Program-made: the position numbers and the translations under genes | The notes under the pieces: model-generated | Seen by the model: the letters and a program-made list of their open reading frames with translations, nothing else | Databases searched by the model: none | What the model was told of the DNA's origin: nothing | NCBI RefSeq assembly: GCF_019774615.1 | Contig: NZ_CP081496.1 | Span: 3,472,001 to 3,536,000, forward strand | Source: Streptomyces sp. BHT-5-2 | Lineage (GTDB): Bacteria; Actinomycetota; Actinomycetes; Streptomycetales; Streptomycetaceae | Direction of reading: 5' to 3' | Length of the DNA stretch: 64,000 bases | Shown: piece after piece, positions 26,004-34,598 of the stretch | Position numbering within the stretch: the stretch's first letter is position 1 | Layout of the letters: each line of letters begins with the position of its first letter

Positions 26004-27227
26004 TCAGGGGGCTGTGAACAGCAGGACGGCGTTCTGCCCGCCGAACCCAAAGGAACAGCTGATAGCCGTCTTTGTGTCGACCGGGCGCGGGCGGCCGGCC
26101 ACGATGTCCAGCTTGTGCTCGCCGTCCTGGCCCTGGAAGTTCGCCACCGGCGGGATGAGGCGGCGGCGCAGGGCAAGGACGGTGTACGCGGCCTGGATCG
26201 CTCCAGCCGCGCCAAGAGCGTGACCGATCACACCCTTGGACGCGGTCACCGGTGGCACGTCGTCACCGAACGCCCGGGTCAGGGCCGCGGCCTCGGCTGC
26301 ATCGTTCAACGGCGTCGACGTACCGTGCGCGTTGACCAGACCCACGTCACGCGCAGCGCAGGCCCCGTCCTCCAGCGCGGCACGGACCGCCCGGGCCGCT
26401 CCGGCACCGGCCGGGTCCGGGGCAACCGGATGACAGGCGTCCGCACCGGCTCCATAACCGCGCAGCAGCGCCGGCGCCGGAACGCCGCGGGCCTTTGCCT
26501 GCGTGAGCCGTTCCAGTACGAGGACGGCGGCGCCCTCGCCCAGGACGAAGCCGTCCCGCGCCGCGTCGAACGGCCGGCTGGCCAGCTCCGGCTGCTCCCG
26601 CTGTCGGGAGAGCGCGCGCATCCGGGTGAAGCAGGTCGCCGTCATGCGGGAGCGCCCGGACTCGCTGCCGCCTGCCAGGACGATGTCGCAGGTGCCCGAC
26701 CGCAGCAGGTCCCGTGCGACACCGATCGCTGTCGCGCCGGACGCGCAGGCGCTGGAGGTGGTGAAGTTCGGCCCCTGGGCGCCCAGGTCGATCGCGACCT
26801 CGCCGGCCGCCATGTTCGGCACACTGCGCGGCAGCGCCAGCGGTGAGACCCGCTCGGGGCGGCCCGCGCCGAGGTGGCCGAACTCGGTGACGTAGGTACT
26901 CAGGCAGTTCGAGCCGACACCCAGCACGACGCCCACCCGCTCGGCCGGCCAGGACGTGGGGTCGAGCGCGGCGTCGGCGACAGCTCGCCTGGCGGCGACG
27001 AGGGCGAACTGGATGAACCGGTCCACCCGCCGGGCGAGCGACCGTCCCAGTTCGGCGACGGCGTCGAAACCGGGCACCTGGCATGAGAAGTCGACGGGCA
27101 GTCCGGCGAGTTCCGGATCGGAGGCGGCCAGGGAGCGGCCCCGGCACAGAGCCGCCCAGTTGTCCTCGGCGCTGTGCCCCGCGGGAGTCACCAGACCCAG
27201 TCCGGTGACCGCGACCTCAGCGCGCAC
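26004..27227 (-). CDS. Beta-ketoacyl-ACP synthase (KAS II / FabF type)
   Basis: The 407-residue condensing enzyme has the active-site cysteine in TTSSACASGATAIG (~161), His in NAHGTSTPLNDAAE (~300) and His in SKGVIGHALGAAGA (~335), plus the KLDIVAG...AISCSFGFGGQNA ending. It elongates an acyl chain on the ACP encoded immediately upstream, with an 11-bp overlap of the genes. This is a single KS without a chain-length factor, so it is a fatty-acid-like elongase rather than an aromatic PKS pair. It likely supplies or edits the acyl starter for the type III PKS. Confidence 0.93.
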   Translation of the reverse strand: MRAEVAVTGLGLVTPAGHSAEDNWAALCRGRSLAASDPELAGLPVDFSCQVPGFDAVAELGRSLARRVDRFIQFALVAARRAVADAALDPTSWPAERVGVVLGVGSNCLSTYVTEFGHLGAGRPERVSPLALPRSVPNMAAGEVAIDLGAQGPNFTTSSACASGATAIGVARDLLRSGTCDIVLAGGSESGRSRMTATCFTRMRALSRQREQPELASRPFDAARDGFVLGEGAAVLVLERLTQAKARGVPAPALLRGYGAGADACHPVAPDPAGAGAARAVRAALEDGACAARDVGLVNAHGTSTPLNDAAEAAALTRAFGDDVPPVTASKGVIGHALGAAGAIQAAYTVLALRRRLIPPVANFQGQDGEHKLDIVAGRPRPVDTKTAISCSFGFGGQNAVLLFTAP

Positions 27228-27486
27228 GCTCGAACACCTGGGCGGCCTCGCCCAGTGTGGCTGACGGGGACAGTTCCACGGCGTCCTCCGGCAGGACGAT
27301 CCCGAGCTCCTCCTCTGCCGCCACCACGAGTTCCATCAAGGACAAGGAGTCCATCCCGAGGCTTTCGAATGTCGTCGCCGCCGTCAGCTGCTGTGGGTCC
27401 GCCTTGACGTCGAGATGACTGGTCAGCAGGGTGACCAGACGCTCGGGCAGCACCGGCTGGATGTCCTGTCCCACTTCCTGTGTCAT
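27217..27486 (-). CDS. Acyl carrier protein of the type III PKS operon
   Basis: This 89-residue ACP carries the phosphopantetheine serine in FESLGMDSLSLMELV (Ser ~47) with the DSL motif intact. It is coupled upstream to the desaturase (4 bp overlap) and downstream to the KS (11 bp). Helices II and III (DSLSLMELVVAAEEELGIVL) are acidic, as in FAS/PKS II carriers. It is the presumed carrier on which the desaturase and KS act. Confidence 0.93.
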   Translation of the reverse strand: MTQEVGQDIQPVLPERLVTLLTSHLDVKADPQQLTAATTFESLGMDSLSLMELVVAAEEELGIVLPEDAVELSPSATLGEAAQVFERAR

Positions 27487-28436
27487 GCCGTGGCCTCCTG
27501 CGCTGTGGTACGGGAACGCCCTGGACCGTCACCGGCGTCCATCCGCTCGTACAGTTCTCGCGCGCGGGACCCCTGCGCCCACAGCGACTCCAGGTGCTGC
27601 CCCAGTCTCTCCTGGGCCTGCTCCCCTGCCGGGCCACACATCACTCTCAGGGCGCGCAAACGGCGCCGCACGACGTGCTGGTGGTGGACATAGAGGTCGA
27701 AGATGCCGACGGCGGCAACCCGCAGAGCGCGGGCGCGGAAACCGGGAATCGTCGTGCCTGGCATCCTGAAGTCGCAGATCACGTCGGTCAAAGCCGTCAG
27801 CGCGTCGTCCGGGAACACGCGGGGGGCGTCGGCGTACAGATCCCGGTGGAAGAGCATGTGCAAGTTCTCGTCTGCGGCGATACACGCCATCAGTTGTTCA
27901 CCCACCGGGCACCGCACATGACGCCCACGCTGCGGTGCGCCTGGCGGGACGCCGGCTCCTGCACCGTCACGTACGCCAGCGCATGCAGGACGGTCGGCAG
28001 GTCGCTGCGGTACCCGGCCGCCCGCATGCCGCATCCGTAGCTCCTCAAGGGCCACCGGGTCCATCGCACGACGGGCGTGGACGTAGGCCCGCATGAGACA
28101 TGAGTGGTGATCCTCCTCCGCCGTCCACCGGTGCACCCAAGCGCCCCAGGCCCCGTCCCTGCCGAAGCGGGTCGCGATCTCGAAGTGATGACTGGGCAGA
28201 TAGTCCTCGGTGAGCAAGTTGACAAGCAGGGCGCCCTGCACCGCCTGCGACAGCGCCGACTGCTGCGCACTCCAGCCCGTACCGTCAGCGGGCCGTCGAA
28301 GTCCCGCGCTCCCCTCCACGGCACGTACTGATGCGGAACCATCACGGGCCACCGCCAGATACCGGTCGAGCAGACGCCCCACCGACGGCTCCAAGTCCCG
28401 CAAGCCACCTGCTGTCGCGCCGCTCACATGCACCAT
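27483..28436 (-). pseudogene. Acyl-ACP desaturase with two compensating frameshifts
   Basis: This is a DesA1-type ferritin-like di-iron desaturase (318-aa open frame). Ligand helices EEDHHSCLMRAY (~110) and AADENLHMLFHRD (~190) are present. Between them, from about base 28045 to 27925, the open frame reads Pro/Gly/Arg noise. The alternative frame there reads MRAAGYRSDLPTVLHALAYV and TVQEPASRQAHRSVG, exactly the expected helix containing the E-x-x-x-R-x-x-H ligands. The gene therefore has a frameshift and a second one that restores the frame, and as written it would lose a di-iron ligand helix. Sequencing error is the alternative. Normal function would be introduction of a double bond into an ACP-bound chain. 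Confidence 0.8.
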
Positions 28437-28520
28437 CTCTTCATTGCTGCGCGCCCCGGCTCCGCCGACAGCGAGACAGGAGAAGACCGGCGCCCCCGTT
28501 ACGGACCGGTTGATCCAGAC

Positions 28521-28976
28521 TCAGGGCACTGTCACGACGACCACTTCTGAACCAGTGCCGCCAGAAACACTGCTACCGGTCAGGCAGGCCGCGGTCTGGT
28601 TTGCCAGCCGGAGAGGCAGAAGATTGATGGTGGCACCCGAGTAGTGCCCATTGATGATGGTGCCCTCGGCATGTCCGGCGATGTGGCCTTCCACGCGTTC
28701 GGCAGTGAACGTGTTCACGTTGAACGCACTGGTGGTGCCGTCCGACCACGTGAGCGTGCCATGGTGGTTCGCCTCGGTGACGGTGCCCAGGCACTGAGTC
28801 ACAAAGGTGCCGTCGACCTGAGAGGACATCAGTAGCCTAGTAGGGTCATCGGCACAGGGCACAGGCGGCACAAATGTCGTATCGCTGTGCACAGTGACCG
28901 TCTGCGCGCTCTGGGTGATGGGCGGACTGTAGCTGGAGCTAGCAGTTCCCAGGCCGGCAAGGATGTGAGTCGGCAT
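28521..28976 (-). CDS. Hypothetical protein resembling secreted Streptomyces beta-rich proteins
   Basis: A 151-residue protein with a Thr/Ser/Gly-rich, beta-type composition and three cysteines (PPVPCADDPTRLL, FVTQCLGTVT, TAACLTGSS). The pattern HHGTLTWSDGTTSAFNV and HAEGTIINGHYSGATI resembles a family of secreted Streptomyces proteins of unknown function. No signal peptide can be seen in the first 35 residues of this frame, unlike those relatives, so the export signal may have been lost or the start misread. It is a single gene with AAGGGG upstream. Confidence 0.65.
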   Translation of the reverse strand: MPTHILAGLGTASSSYSPPITQSAQTVTVHSDTTFVPPVPCADDPTRLLMSSQVDGTFVTQCLGTVTEANHHGTLTWSDGTTSAFNVNTFTAERVEGHIAGHAEGTIINGHYSGATINLLPLRLANQTAACLTGSSVSGGTGSEVVVVTVP

Positions 28977-29479
28977 ATGTGATGCCCCTTTGCTTGTCGT
29001 CACTTGTCACGGAACGCCTGCCCTGTCCTGTCCAAGCTGGGCGGGACGGCGAGAAGACACCTCCACACCAAGCGAGTCCTGCCCCTGGCTCCTTCGGGTC
29101 TTCCTCACAGGAGGGGCGGAACTCGTCCGCATACATACCGAATCCCCACCGTCCCCTCCGGGGCACACGTGCGACGAAGGGGCGCACGAAGCAGACTTGG
29201 GGCGTACGTCATCGAGGTATCACCGAGGTGAGCCCAAAAGCCGCCAGTAGTTGATCCTGAGCCTTGGTCTGACCAGGCCGGCGCAATCAACCCGGGACAT
29301 GACACGTCACCCGGGCAGTCACCTCACGTGCCGTACTCCAGCAACAGCCCCTCCAGCGCGTATACGCGGTCTTCCCTGCTCTGTCGTGGCACGCTCAGGG
29401 CCATGGTCTACCGCTACCAGCACAAGGCTGTCCCGATCACCGTCGGGCAGCTCCGCCTCCTCTGAGGACGGGAACCGGC

Positions 29480-29850
29480 CCTGGACGCTGCCCCGCGTAG
29501 CCGTCCGGCCGGTGTAGTCGAGGCCGGCTCGCCCGATGAGCTGCGCGGTGCGGGCACCGTCACGCGGATCGTGAGCGTCAGGTCCATGCGGCTGTTCATG
29601 TCCAGTTCGGCTGGCCCAGCGCGGCGTAGTGCACGTCTCGGTCGTCCTCGAAGTCGGCGGGCAGGTCGTCCTCCGGGTTGCGCCACCGGTTCACCCCCAC
29701 CACCCAGACCTCCTGGCGGCGCACCGCGTCCCGCAGCGCCACCAGCCGCACAGCTCATACGGGACGCGCTCGATACGGCCCTTGTCGTCCACCGCCGCCG
29801 CCACAACGCTCCATGTCCGTTCGCCGTAGCCATACGAGAACAGGGCCTTG
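29480..29850 (-). mobile_element. Tn3-family transposase central remnant, frameshifted
   Basis: Reading the minus strand, successive frames give SYGYGERTWSVVAAAVDDKG, RIERVPYELC and then NRWRNPEDDLPADFEDDRD and VHYAALGQP, the conserved middle of Tn3-family TnpA. There are at least two frameshifts and no start or end. Its orientation is opposite to the C-terminal remnant at 23.5 kb. The rest of 29004-30407 shows no gene apart from this fragment. Confidence 0.8.
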
Positions 29851-30407
29851 AAGACGGCGAGTCCGGCGCGCGCAGCCGGCTCCGGTCATCCGTGCGGCCG
29901 GCTTCAGAGACTCACACTGCTGAGGGTCCGTCATGGGCCCGGGTTTTCGCGCAATGCAAGTCTCAGAAGGGGGTGTAACCCGCTTTCCTGGAGTCTCAAG
30001 ATCATCCCGCTGCCCCTTTCCGGCTTACCTTGACTGGGCCCCCTTAGCGTTCAATCCCGGAGCGATACCGGCGGGACCCCGTCGCCGTGAGTGAGATGCC
30101 GACCCGGTGCGGGAGTTGTTGTACCCATCCACCGCGTACGTCGTGGTCAAGTCAGCTATACGGAGGGTGAGGCGACACGCATCGAGGCAAGGTGCACCCC
30201 GCCGATGTCTGCTGTCCGGTGTGCGGCTGCCGGAACGGAATTCGTTGATCAGTTGCGGTGGTGCCTCGGCGTGGACATGCGGCCTGCACGGGCGTCGTGC
30301 GATCGTGCGGTGCCTCCGCTGTCGGCTTACGGTGGAGGCAGAGGCAGTCGAGCATTTCCACGTCGGCACCGGAAGGCAGGGCCGACGCCGGAAGGCGGGC
30401 GAGATCC

Positions 30408-31472
30408 ATGGCATCTCCTGGCAGGCGGGTGGTGGTCGTCGGGGCCACCGGCAATGTCGGCACCAGCATCGTCCAGGCGTTCGGCGCGGATCCACGGGTC
30501 GACTCGATCCTGGGGCTGGCCCGACGGCTCCCGAAGTGGTCCCCCGCGAAGACCCGGTGGGCAAGCGCGGACATCGGCGACGAGAGCACCGACCTCACCG
30601 AACACTTCGCCGGCGCCGACGCCGTCATCCACCTGGCGTGGCTGTTCCAGCCCACGCACCACCCGGCGACGACGTGGCGCACGAACGTGCACGGCAGCAG
30701 CAGGATCTTCGACGCCGCGGCCGCAGCCGGCGTTCCCGCCCTGATCTACGCGTCCTTCGTCGGAGCCTACTCACCCGGTCCGAAGGACCGGATCGTGGAC
30801 GAGTCCTGGCCCACTCACGGCTGGCCGGAGTCGGCGCTGTGCCGGGAGAAGGCATACGTCGAGCGCGTCCTGGACGCCTTCGAGCTCCAACACCCCGAGA
30901 TCCGGGTGGTGCGGCTGCGGCCTGGCTTCATACTCAAGCGCGAAGCCGCAGGAGAGCAGCACCGCCTCTTCCGCGGCCCGCTCGTCCCCAAGCGCCTGAC
31001 CCACCCGGAGCGCATGCCCGCGCTCCCCGCCGTCCCCGGCATGCGGTACCAGGCCCTACACACCCACGACGCGGCCGAGGCATTCCGGCAAGCCACCGTG
31101 CGCACCGTGCACGGTGCGTTCAACCTGGCGGCCGAACCGGTCGTGGACGCGCCCATGCTGGCCGAGATGTTCGGCGCACGGACCTTCCCGCTGCCTGGCT
31201 GGCCGGCCCGGGCGGCGGTCTCCGCCGCTTGGCGCACGCATCTGCTGCGCACTCCGCCGTCCCTGTTCGACGCCGTCCTGCACTTCCCGATCATGGACAC
31301 GTCGCGGGCACAGCGGGAACTGGACTGGACACCTCGATACACCGTCCAGGAGGCACTGCAGGAGTGGCTGGCCGGTCTCCACGAGAACGCGAGCATGCCC
31401 ACCCCGCCACTGGCCTCGTCAACCGAACGCGCCAGTAGGGGCAGAGTCGAGGTCGGCGCTTGGAAAACCTGA
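30408..31472 (+). CDS. NAD-dependent epimerase/dehydratase (extended SDR)
   Basis: The 354-residue Rossmann-fold protein has the nucleotide motif VVVVGATGNVGTSIVQAF (residues ~8-25), NVHG at the NNV/NVxGT position, and a Y-like active-site region altered to SFVGAYSPGPKD...SALCREKAYVERV, where the usual YxxxK appears as a Cys-Arg-Glu-Lys stretch. It is an atypical SDR, as often seen in Streptomyces nucleoside-diphosphate-sugar-epimerase-like proteins. It is monocistronic. ATG 30408 was chosen as nearest to the Rossmann motif. Substrate unknown. Confidence 0.85.
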   Translation: MASPGRRVVVVGATGNVGTSIVQAFGADPRVDSILGLARRLPKWSPAKTRWASADIGDESTDLTEHFAGADAVIHLAWLFQPTHHPATTWRTNVHGSSRIFDAAAAAGVPALIYASFVGAYSPGPKDRIVDESWPTHGWPESALCREKAYVERVLDAFELQHPEIRVVRLRPGFILKREAAGEQHRLFRGPLVPKRLTHPERMPALPAVPGMRYQALHTHDAAEAFRQATVRTVHGAFNLAAEPVVDAPMLAEMFGARTFPLPGWPARAAVSAAWRTHLLRTPPSLFDAVLHFPIMDTSRAQRELDWTPRYTVQEALQEWLAGLHENASMPTPPLASSTERASRGRVEVGAWKT

Positions 31473-31544
31473 GAAAGCAGCCTTACTGAGGCGCGCGGGC
31501 GAGCCGGCCGCACTGACACGTGCGGCCGTGCCTCGTTGCGCGTC

Positions 31545-31802
31545 TCACTGCGTGTCTGATCGCGCGTGGGCGATGAGGAAGTCGGCGCTGCCGGACAGCG
31601 TGGTGAGCTGGGGGGTGTCCTCGTCGTCGATGCGGATGCCGGTGCGTTCGCTGAGGGTCTCGACGTAGTGCAGGAACTCCAGTGAGTCCATGTCGAGGGC
31701 GTCGCGGAACGTGTCGTGGGGGCCGAGCGTGGTGACGTCGGCGTCGGGGATGACGTGGGCGATCGATGCCTTGACGATGCCCAGTGCTTCGGTACGGTTC
31801 AC
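31545..31802 (-). CDS. Acyl carrier protein (stand-alone)
   Basis: The 85-residue carrier has the phosphopantetheine serine in [18 protein letters not shown] (Ser ~45). Its start overlaps by 4 bp the end of a truncated 2-oxoacid dehydrogenase E2 domain, so it once belonged to an operon in which a lipoyl-type acyltransferase fed an ACP. ACP plus E1/E2-like genes occur in some Streptomyces loci that make acyl starters. The remaining partner genes are missing here. Confidence 0.88.
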   Translation of the reverse strand: MNRTEALGIVKASIAHVIPDADVTTLGPHDTFRDALDMDSLEFLHYVETLSERTGIRIDDEDTPQLTTLSGSADFLIAHARSDTQ

Positions 31803-32025
31803 AGCTCCTCCGGCTTCTGCAACAGGCGGTCGACCGCTGTCAGGTAGCGCGCTCCGACGGCGCCGTCGGTCGCGCGGTGGTCTGCGGACAGGGTGGCGGT
31901 GACGACCGGCCGTACGCCCAGCAGGCCGTCGACGGCGCAGGGCCGGTCGATGAGCCGTCCGAAGCCGACCAGGGCGACTTGTGGCGGGTAGATGACGCCG
32001 AAGACGGTTTCCACGCCCTGGTCGC
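31799..32025 (-). pseudogene. 2-oxoacid dehydrogenase E2 acyltransferase, C-terminal remnant
   Basis: The frame ending at 31799 reads [50 protein letters not shown] and [13 protein letters not shown]. This is the last ~70 residues of an E2 catalytic domain including the active-site motif DHRxxDG. Homology stops at about 32025, at the border of the plasmid-like repeat region, which indicates truncation by integration or deletion. Confidence 0.85.
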
Positions 32026-32336
32026 CCGGAGCCTCAGAAGGACGCCTGACGGCACAACAGCACCCCAGGGGCGAGAGAACCAAGGCGATTCCCCCAAAGC
32101 CTCGCACGGGCGCACACGACACAAACCGCACCATCAAGGCCTGCAAAGCAACCAGGCGGGCCAACTCCCAGGCACAGCGCCCAGCGACCCACCTCAACCC
32201 GACACACGAACCGGCACCCACCCACCCCACACAACCACCAACACAAAACCAAAGGAGAGGGCAGGAAGGAGGGTTGTCAGCGCGTCAAACCTACTTACCA
32301 ACCCTCCCTGGCCAGGGAGTTCCTCCGAAAAGCACT

Positions 32337-32395
32337 CTCCGTGAGGGGTCCTTCAAGGAGTCCCGCAAGGGGTCTCGTAAGGGGCCCTCACGGAG
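32337..32395. repeat. Inverted repeat enclosing 12-bp tandem repeats
   Basis: CTCCGTGAGGG (32337-32347) and CCCTCACGGAG (32385-32395) form a perfect 11-bp inverted repeat. Inside are three diverged 12-mers: CAAGGAGTCCCG, CAAGGGGTCTCG and TAAGGGGCCCTC (32354-32389). It resembles a plasmid replication or recombination site. The surrounding 32026-32549 shows no gene. Confidence 0.7.
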
Positions 32396-32549
32396 TCTTT
32401 TACGGGGGCCTACCTACGGAATCAGGCGCACGGCCACGCGAGTGTGTTGCCAGCCAAACCGAAACCGTCGGACACCACGTCGGCAGACACCTCAGGATCG
32501 CACAAGCCAAGGGCGGAGTAACCCGCAGGGCGCGGGTGAATGCCGCAAG

Positions 32550-33115
32550 ATGATGCCCGAACAGGGCGGCCCACCCTACGAACCGACCAATTTTTACAAT
32601 CGCGAGAACAGTAGGATACGGCCGGAAGGCAAGCCGAAGGTGTTCCTTGGAGCAGTTCCAAAGGTTGGCGAAAACCGACCTTCAACGCGGACGACGGCGA
32701 AGCCCCCGAAGGCGTGGACATGTCCGGCGCTCAGCCGGTCGACTTCGGCGCAAGTTCGCGGCGGCCACCCAACCAGCACTGGCCCGACAACGCGATTCAT
32801 GTCAACGAGACAATGGCGTCCTGTGGTTCCTGGAATACAACGGGGTGGACGGCGCCGACCGGTCGCGGAACAACCTGCGCAGCTGCACGGCCTGGCGGTT
32901 CCTGCTGTTCGGCACAGAGGTCATGGTCGCGGACCAGTGCGGTGGGCACAACCGGGGCCGTCCCCGCCTACGACCAGGCCGGCCCCACGGATCCGCGCGG
33001 AGGACCGACCGACACCACAGCGACGTCAGGAGTGGTACCGCGTGTCGCGGCCGAACTGGCCGAGATGCATGGAGAGTTGCAGTCGCTGACTCTGTGGAGC
33101 CAGGCGGTCCGGTAG
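32550..33115 (+). pseudogene. Unrecognised gene broken by three frameshifts
   Basis: Protein-like sequence passes through all three frames: MMPEQGGPPYEPTNFYNREN (frame of 32550), then FNADDGEAPEGVDMSGAQPV (from about 32688), then NGVLWFLEYNGVDGADRSRN and TAWRFLLFGTEVMVADQCGG (about 32817-32945), and finally ELAEMHGELQSLTLWSQAVR to a stop at 33113. I do not recognise the family. It sits between two repeat clusters upstream of the replication-relaxation gene, so it is probably part of the same element. Confidence 0.4.
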
Positions 33116-33275
33116 CCCGGAAAGAGCTCGACGGTGAACCCAATCAACCTCGCCATGCGTAACTGCCCACACCCGATGCGCTGCTCACGTTTCCCTGCTG
33201 GCACCGGGAAGTCTCTGCTCCTCGTGAGCTTGCCTGATTCCTCCCGGGAGGTGGGGGCCACCCCACGCTGTCGGC

Positions 33276-33350
33276 AAGTGCTGGTAAGTGCTGGTGTGAT
33301 CGTTCCGTAATGGGGGCGGGGCGTAGTGGTAAGCGTGGTGGTAAGAAAGC
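33276..33350. repeat. Iteron-like direct repeats upstream of replication-relaxation gene
   Basis: AAGTGCTGGT occurs twice in tandem (33276-33285, 33286-33295). The related GTGGTAAG then occurs at about 33326 and 33337. The spacing and location, 80-150 bp before a plasmid-type gene, suit binding sites for a replication or partition protein. Confidence 0.45.
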
Positions 33351-33428
33351 TCGGTGAGCTGAAGGCGAGGGTTCCCAGCCCTCCTCGCGGCCCCTCCGCT
33401 ACGAGCCCTTCGGCGCCCGGGAGCTTTG

Positions 33429-34325
33429 ATGCCCACCCCCTCCTCCACGGTTTCATCCCGTCGCGCAGCGCCGGTGCGGGAGCAGGCACTGGCTGCGCTG
33501 TTCGTGCACCGTGCCGCGGAGACGGAGCAGTTGCGTCGCCTGCTGGCGCCTCCGCCTGAACTAAGGTACCTGCGGCGTTGCCTCCGTGATCTTCGACGGC
33601 TCGGTCTCGTCCAGAGTGCCACCCGGGCTCACTGCCCCAGCGTCTGGTCACTTACCGATCAGGGCGCCCGGAACGTCGCGAGCTGGCCCGAGTTCGCGGG
33701 GCGGCGCCTTCGTCGGCATACGACGATGGGGGCACGCAGTGCCCACACTCTGGCCGTGACGCGGACGGCGCTGGCGTTCATCGAAGACGCGCGGCGGCGG
33801 GGCGACGAGGTCACGGCCTCGGACTGGTTCCCGGAAGTGGCACATCCGATCCGCGACGGTGCCGGCGACGGAGACCGCACGCTGATCGCTGATGCCCTGC
33901 TGCGCTACACCCGAACCGCGCCCACGCGGGCGATGCTGCGTGCCTTCGTCGAGGTGGACCGGGCTACCGAGTCGTCCGAGCGTCTGGCGTCGAAGGTGAT
34001 CACCTACGCGCGGTTCTACGATCACGTCCCGGTCGCCGGTCGGCGCAGCGCGGCGAATCTGTCGGGGATGCGTGCCTGGCAGCGGACGTACCCCGTCTTC
34101 CCCCGACTTCTGTTCGTCCTGACCGGAGCCGGCCGGCAGGCGCTTCTCCATCGGGTCGCGGATCTGCGAGCGATGGTGCGTGAGCATCCGTCGACGACGC
34201 GGTTCGCCGAGGACGTACCTGTTGGTGCCGCGGTCCTGGAGGAGTTGGAGGAGCTTGGGGCAGCGGCTCCGGTGTGGTGGCCGCTGGACGGCCCTGCGGG
34301 CCGGCGCAGCTGGATGGAACTATGA
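33429..34325 (+). CDS. Replication-relaxation family protein
   Basis: The 298-residue protein matches the actinomycete replication-relaxation family: an N-terminal winged-helix region (LRYLRRCLRDLRRLGLVQ, then WSLTDQGARNVASWPEFAGR), HTLAVTRTALAFIEDARRRG, DALLRYTR and the conserved FVEVDRATESSERLASKVITYARFY core, split over residues ~170-200. It is found on Streptomyces integrative plasmids and conjugative elements and is thought to act in plasmid replication or mobilisation. ATG 33429 has GGGAGC upstream. It marks the 32-36 kb block as an element remnant. Confidence 0.85.
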   Translation: MPTPSSTVSSRRAAPVREQALAALFVHRAAETEQLRRLLAPPPELRYLRRCLRDLRRLGLVQSATRAHCPSVWSLTDQGARNVASWPEFAGRRLRRHTTMGARSAHTLAVTRTALAFIEDARRRGDEVTASDWFPEVAHPIRDGAGDGDRTLIADALLRYTRTAPTRAMLRAFVEVDRATESSERLASKVITYARFYDHVPVAGRRSAANLSGMRAWQRTYPVFPRLLFVLTGAGRQALLHRVADLRAMVREHPSTTRFAEDVPVGAAVLEELEELGAAAPVWWPLDGPAGRRSWMEL

Positions 34326-34598
34326 CCTGCCTCCGGGCCGACCGGCGTGAAGCGCAGTAGGCGACGAAGCCGTCGGTGTTGAAGTTGTAGGTCAGATCGC
34401 GGCCTGAGGCTGATTCCTTTGGAGTCGACACCCTGACAATTGGATCTTGATGGTCCAGGAGGGGCTTCTATATCCCTATGGTCCAAGTCACATGGACAGG
34501 ACCAACGGAAACGCCACTCCAGGGGTGACCACCTAAAAGACCCCGGGCGCGCTGCAACGCTCCCACGGTCTACGGAAGCCAGGAGTTGAACCCTCCCA

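Noticed and set aside
32354..32389. CRISPR-like repeat array
   Set aside because: Repeats are 12 bp, contiguous and diverged, without spacers; no cas genes nearby.
31992..32549. Long plus-strand open frame through the repeat region
   Set aside because: Composition is repeat-driven (Thr/Pro/Arg) with no coding signature before the MMPEQ start at 32550.
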